Of a DNA stretch of 5,521 nt, positions 5,065-5,521 are shown in pieces. A program made the translations under genes and the position numbers. Origin of the DNA: Calditrichaceae bacterium (GTDB lineage: Bacteria; Calditrichota; Calditrichia; Calditrichales; Calditrichaceae); assembly GCA_024763405.1 (NCBI GenBank), contig JANTFQ010000174.1, positions 1 to 5,521 on the forward strand. Direction: 5' to 3'. The stretch's first letter is position 1. Each line of letters begins with the position of its first letter. A model generated the notes under the pieces. It saw nothing but the letters and a program-made list of their open reading frames with translations. It did no database searches and had not been told where the DNA came from.

Positions 5065-5521
5065 GGTGATGCAGTTCCGAACTGAATCCCGATTTCCCGA
5101 AGCAATTTGAAGGGCGGTTCACCACCGGCAAAGATAAAAGTATAATCGTTTCGCAGCTGCCGCAGTTCATCACCACATCGCAGGGTTACCTCTTTATCCA
5201 GGATTTCAGTCAGCTGTGAATTGAAAAGTACCTCGACTTTACCATCCCGTACCAGTTCATCCAGACGTTTCTGATTCCGGGTTTTTATACGGAAGAGTTT
5301 GTCTTTGCGGTAGGAGAGGGTAACCGTATTTCCTTTTTGCCGGGCGAGGCCCATTGCTGCTTCAACCGCACTGTCACCGCCACCGACAATTAAAATATGC
5401 TCGTTTTGGTAAAGTTCCGCGTCAATTAATTTGTACATCACCTTCGATTTCTCTTCACCCGCTATATTCAATTTGCGTGGGGTGCCACGGCGCCCCAAAG
5501 CCAGGACCACCTGATCGGCGG
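5061..5521 (-). CDS. Thioredoxin-reductase-like FAD/NAD(P)-dependent oxidoreductase, C-terminal part (5' end outside window)
   Basis: On the minus strand the frame is open to the window edge (ADQVVLALGRRGTPRKL before any needed start), so the N-terminal FAD-binding part lies outside; the GTG at 5510 is internal. The visible part begins with the ALGRRGTPRKL..GEE segment that closes the first FAD half in thioredoxin-reductase-like flavoproteins. It then has a Rossmann fold for NAD(P)H, ILIVGGGDSAVEAA, followed by VTLSYRKDKLFRIKTRN, and ends with the second FAD segment FIFAGGEPPFKLLREIGI. No CxxC active-site pair is present in this part, which argues against a classical thioredoxin reductase. 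It resembles YpdA-type or ferredoxin-NADP-reductase-like members. The electron acceptor cannot be told. Its stop codon overlaps that of the convergent regulator gene, and no terminator separates them. It is unlikely to belong to the sigma54 unit because of its orientation. Confidence 0.9.
   Translation of the reverse strand, partial: ADQVVLALGRRGTPRKLNIAGEEKSKVMYKLIDAELYQNEHILIVGGGDSAVEAAMGLARQKGNTVTLSYRKDKLFRIKTRNQKRLDELVRDGKVEVLFNSQLTEILDKEVTLRCGDELRQLRNDYTFIFAGGEPPFKLLREIGIQFGTASP

Noticed and set aside
5478..5492. TGGCACC on the minus strand near the right edge as a sigma54 promoter
   Set aside because: The -12 position reads GCAA instead of TTGC, and it lies within the flavoprotein coding sequence.

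Overview
The window (5,521 bases, roughly mid-40s % G+C by eye) looks like a chromosomal segment of a Gram-negative, two-membrane bacterium. It encodes a lipoprotein with a lipobox, a predicted outer-membrane beta-barrel ending in Phe, and Sec signal peptides, and the genes have clear Shine-Dalgarno sites. Protein style (Asp-rich DxDGDG repeat protein, DUF2202 lipoprotein, NtrC-type regulator) is reminiscent of FCB-related lineages such as Calditrichota or Ignavibacteriota, but that placement is only an impression.

Layout, left to right. 1-696 (+): 3' part of a sensor histidine kinase gene. 890-1573 (+): DUF2202 ferritin-like lipoprotein, followed by a strong terminator. 1823-2278 (+): small secreted protein with two calcium-binding-type Asp repeats, followed by a strong terminator. 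2499-3653 (+): predicted outer-membrane beta-barrel protein. 3682-5064 (+): NtrC-type sigma54-activating response regulator, 28 bases downstream of the barrel gene and probably co-transcribed with it. 5061-5521 (-): 3' part of a thioredoxin-reductase-like flavoprotein gene, convergent with the regulator and overlapping it by 4 bases at the stop codons.

The main result is regulatory. Each of the three envelope-protein units is preceded, 34-62 bases before its start codon, by a -24/-12 (sigma54) promoter of the form TGGCAC(A/G)-N3-T-TTG(A/T), with identical internal spacing. A kinase gene and an NtrC-type activator gene bracket these units. The first two promoters also share a 14-base motif, CGYCCGYYTCGTCG, at exactly the same distance upstream (93 bases from motif start to the -24 GG); the third has a related but weaker element at about the same place. 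The simplest reading is a compact, self-contained sigma54 regulon. In it, an envelope or metal/redox signal sensed by the kinase activates the regulator, which turns on a lipoprotein, a secreted Asp-repeat protein and an outer-membrane protein, and also its own gene through the barrel operon. The logic resembles ZraSR-ZraP of enterobacteria, but the effectors differ and their function is unknown.

No tRNA, rRNA, CRISPR array, insertion sequence or attachment site was seen. No gene-free stretch exceeds 300 bases; the three intergenic regions (697-889, 1574-1822, 2279-2498) are described through their promoters, terminators and inverted repeats.
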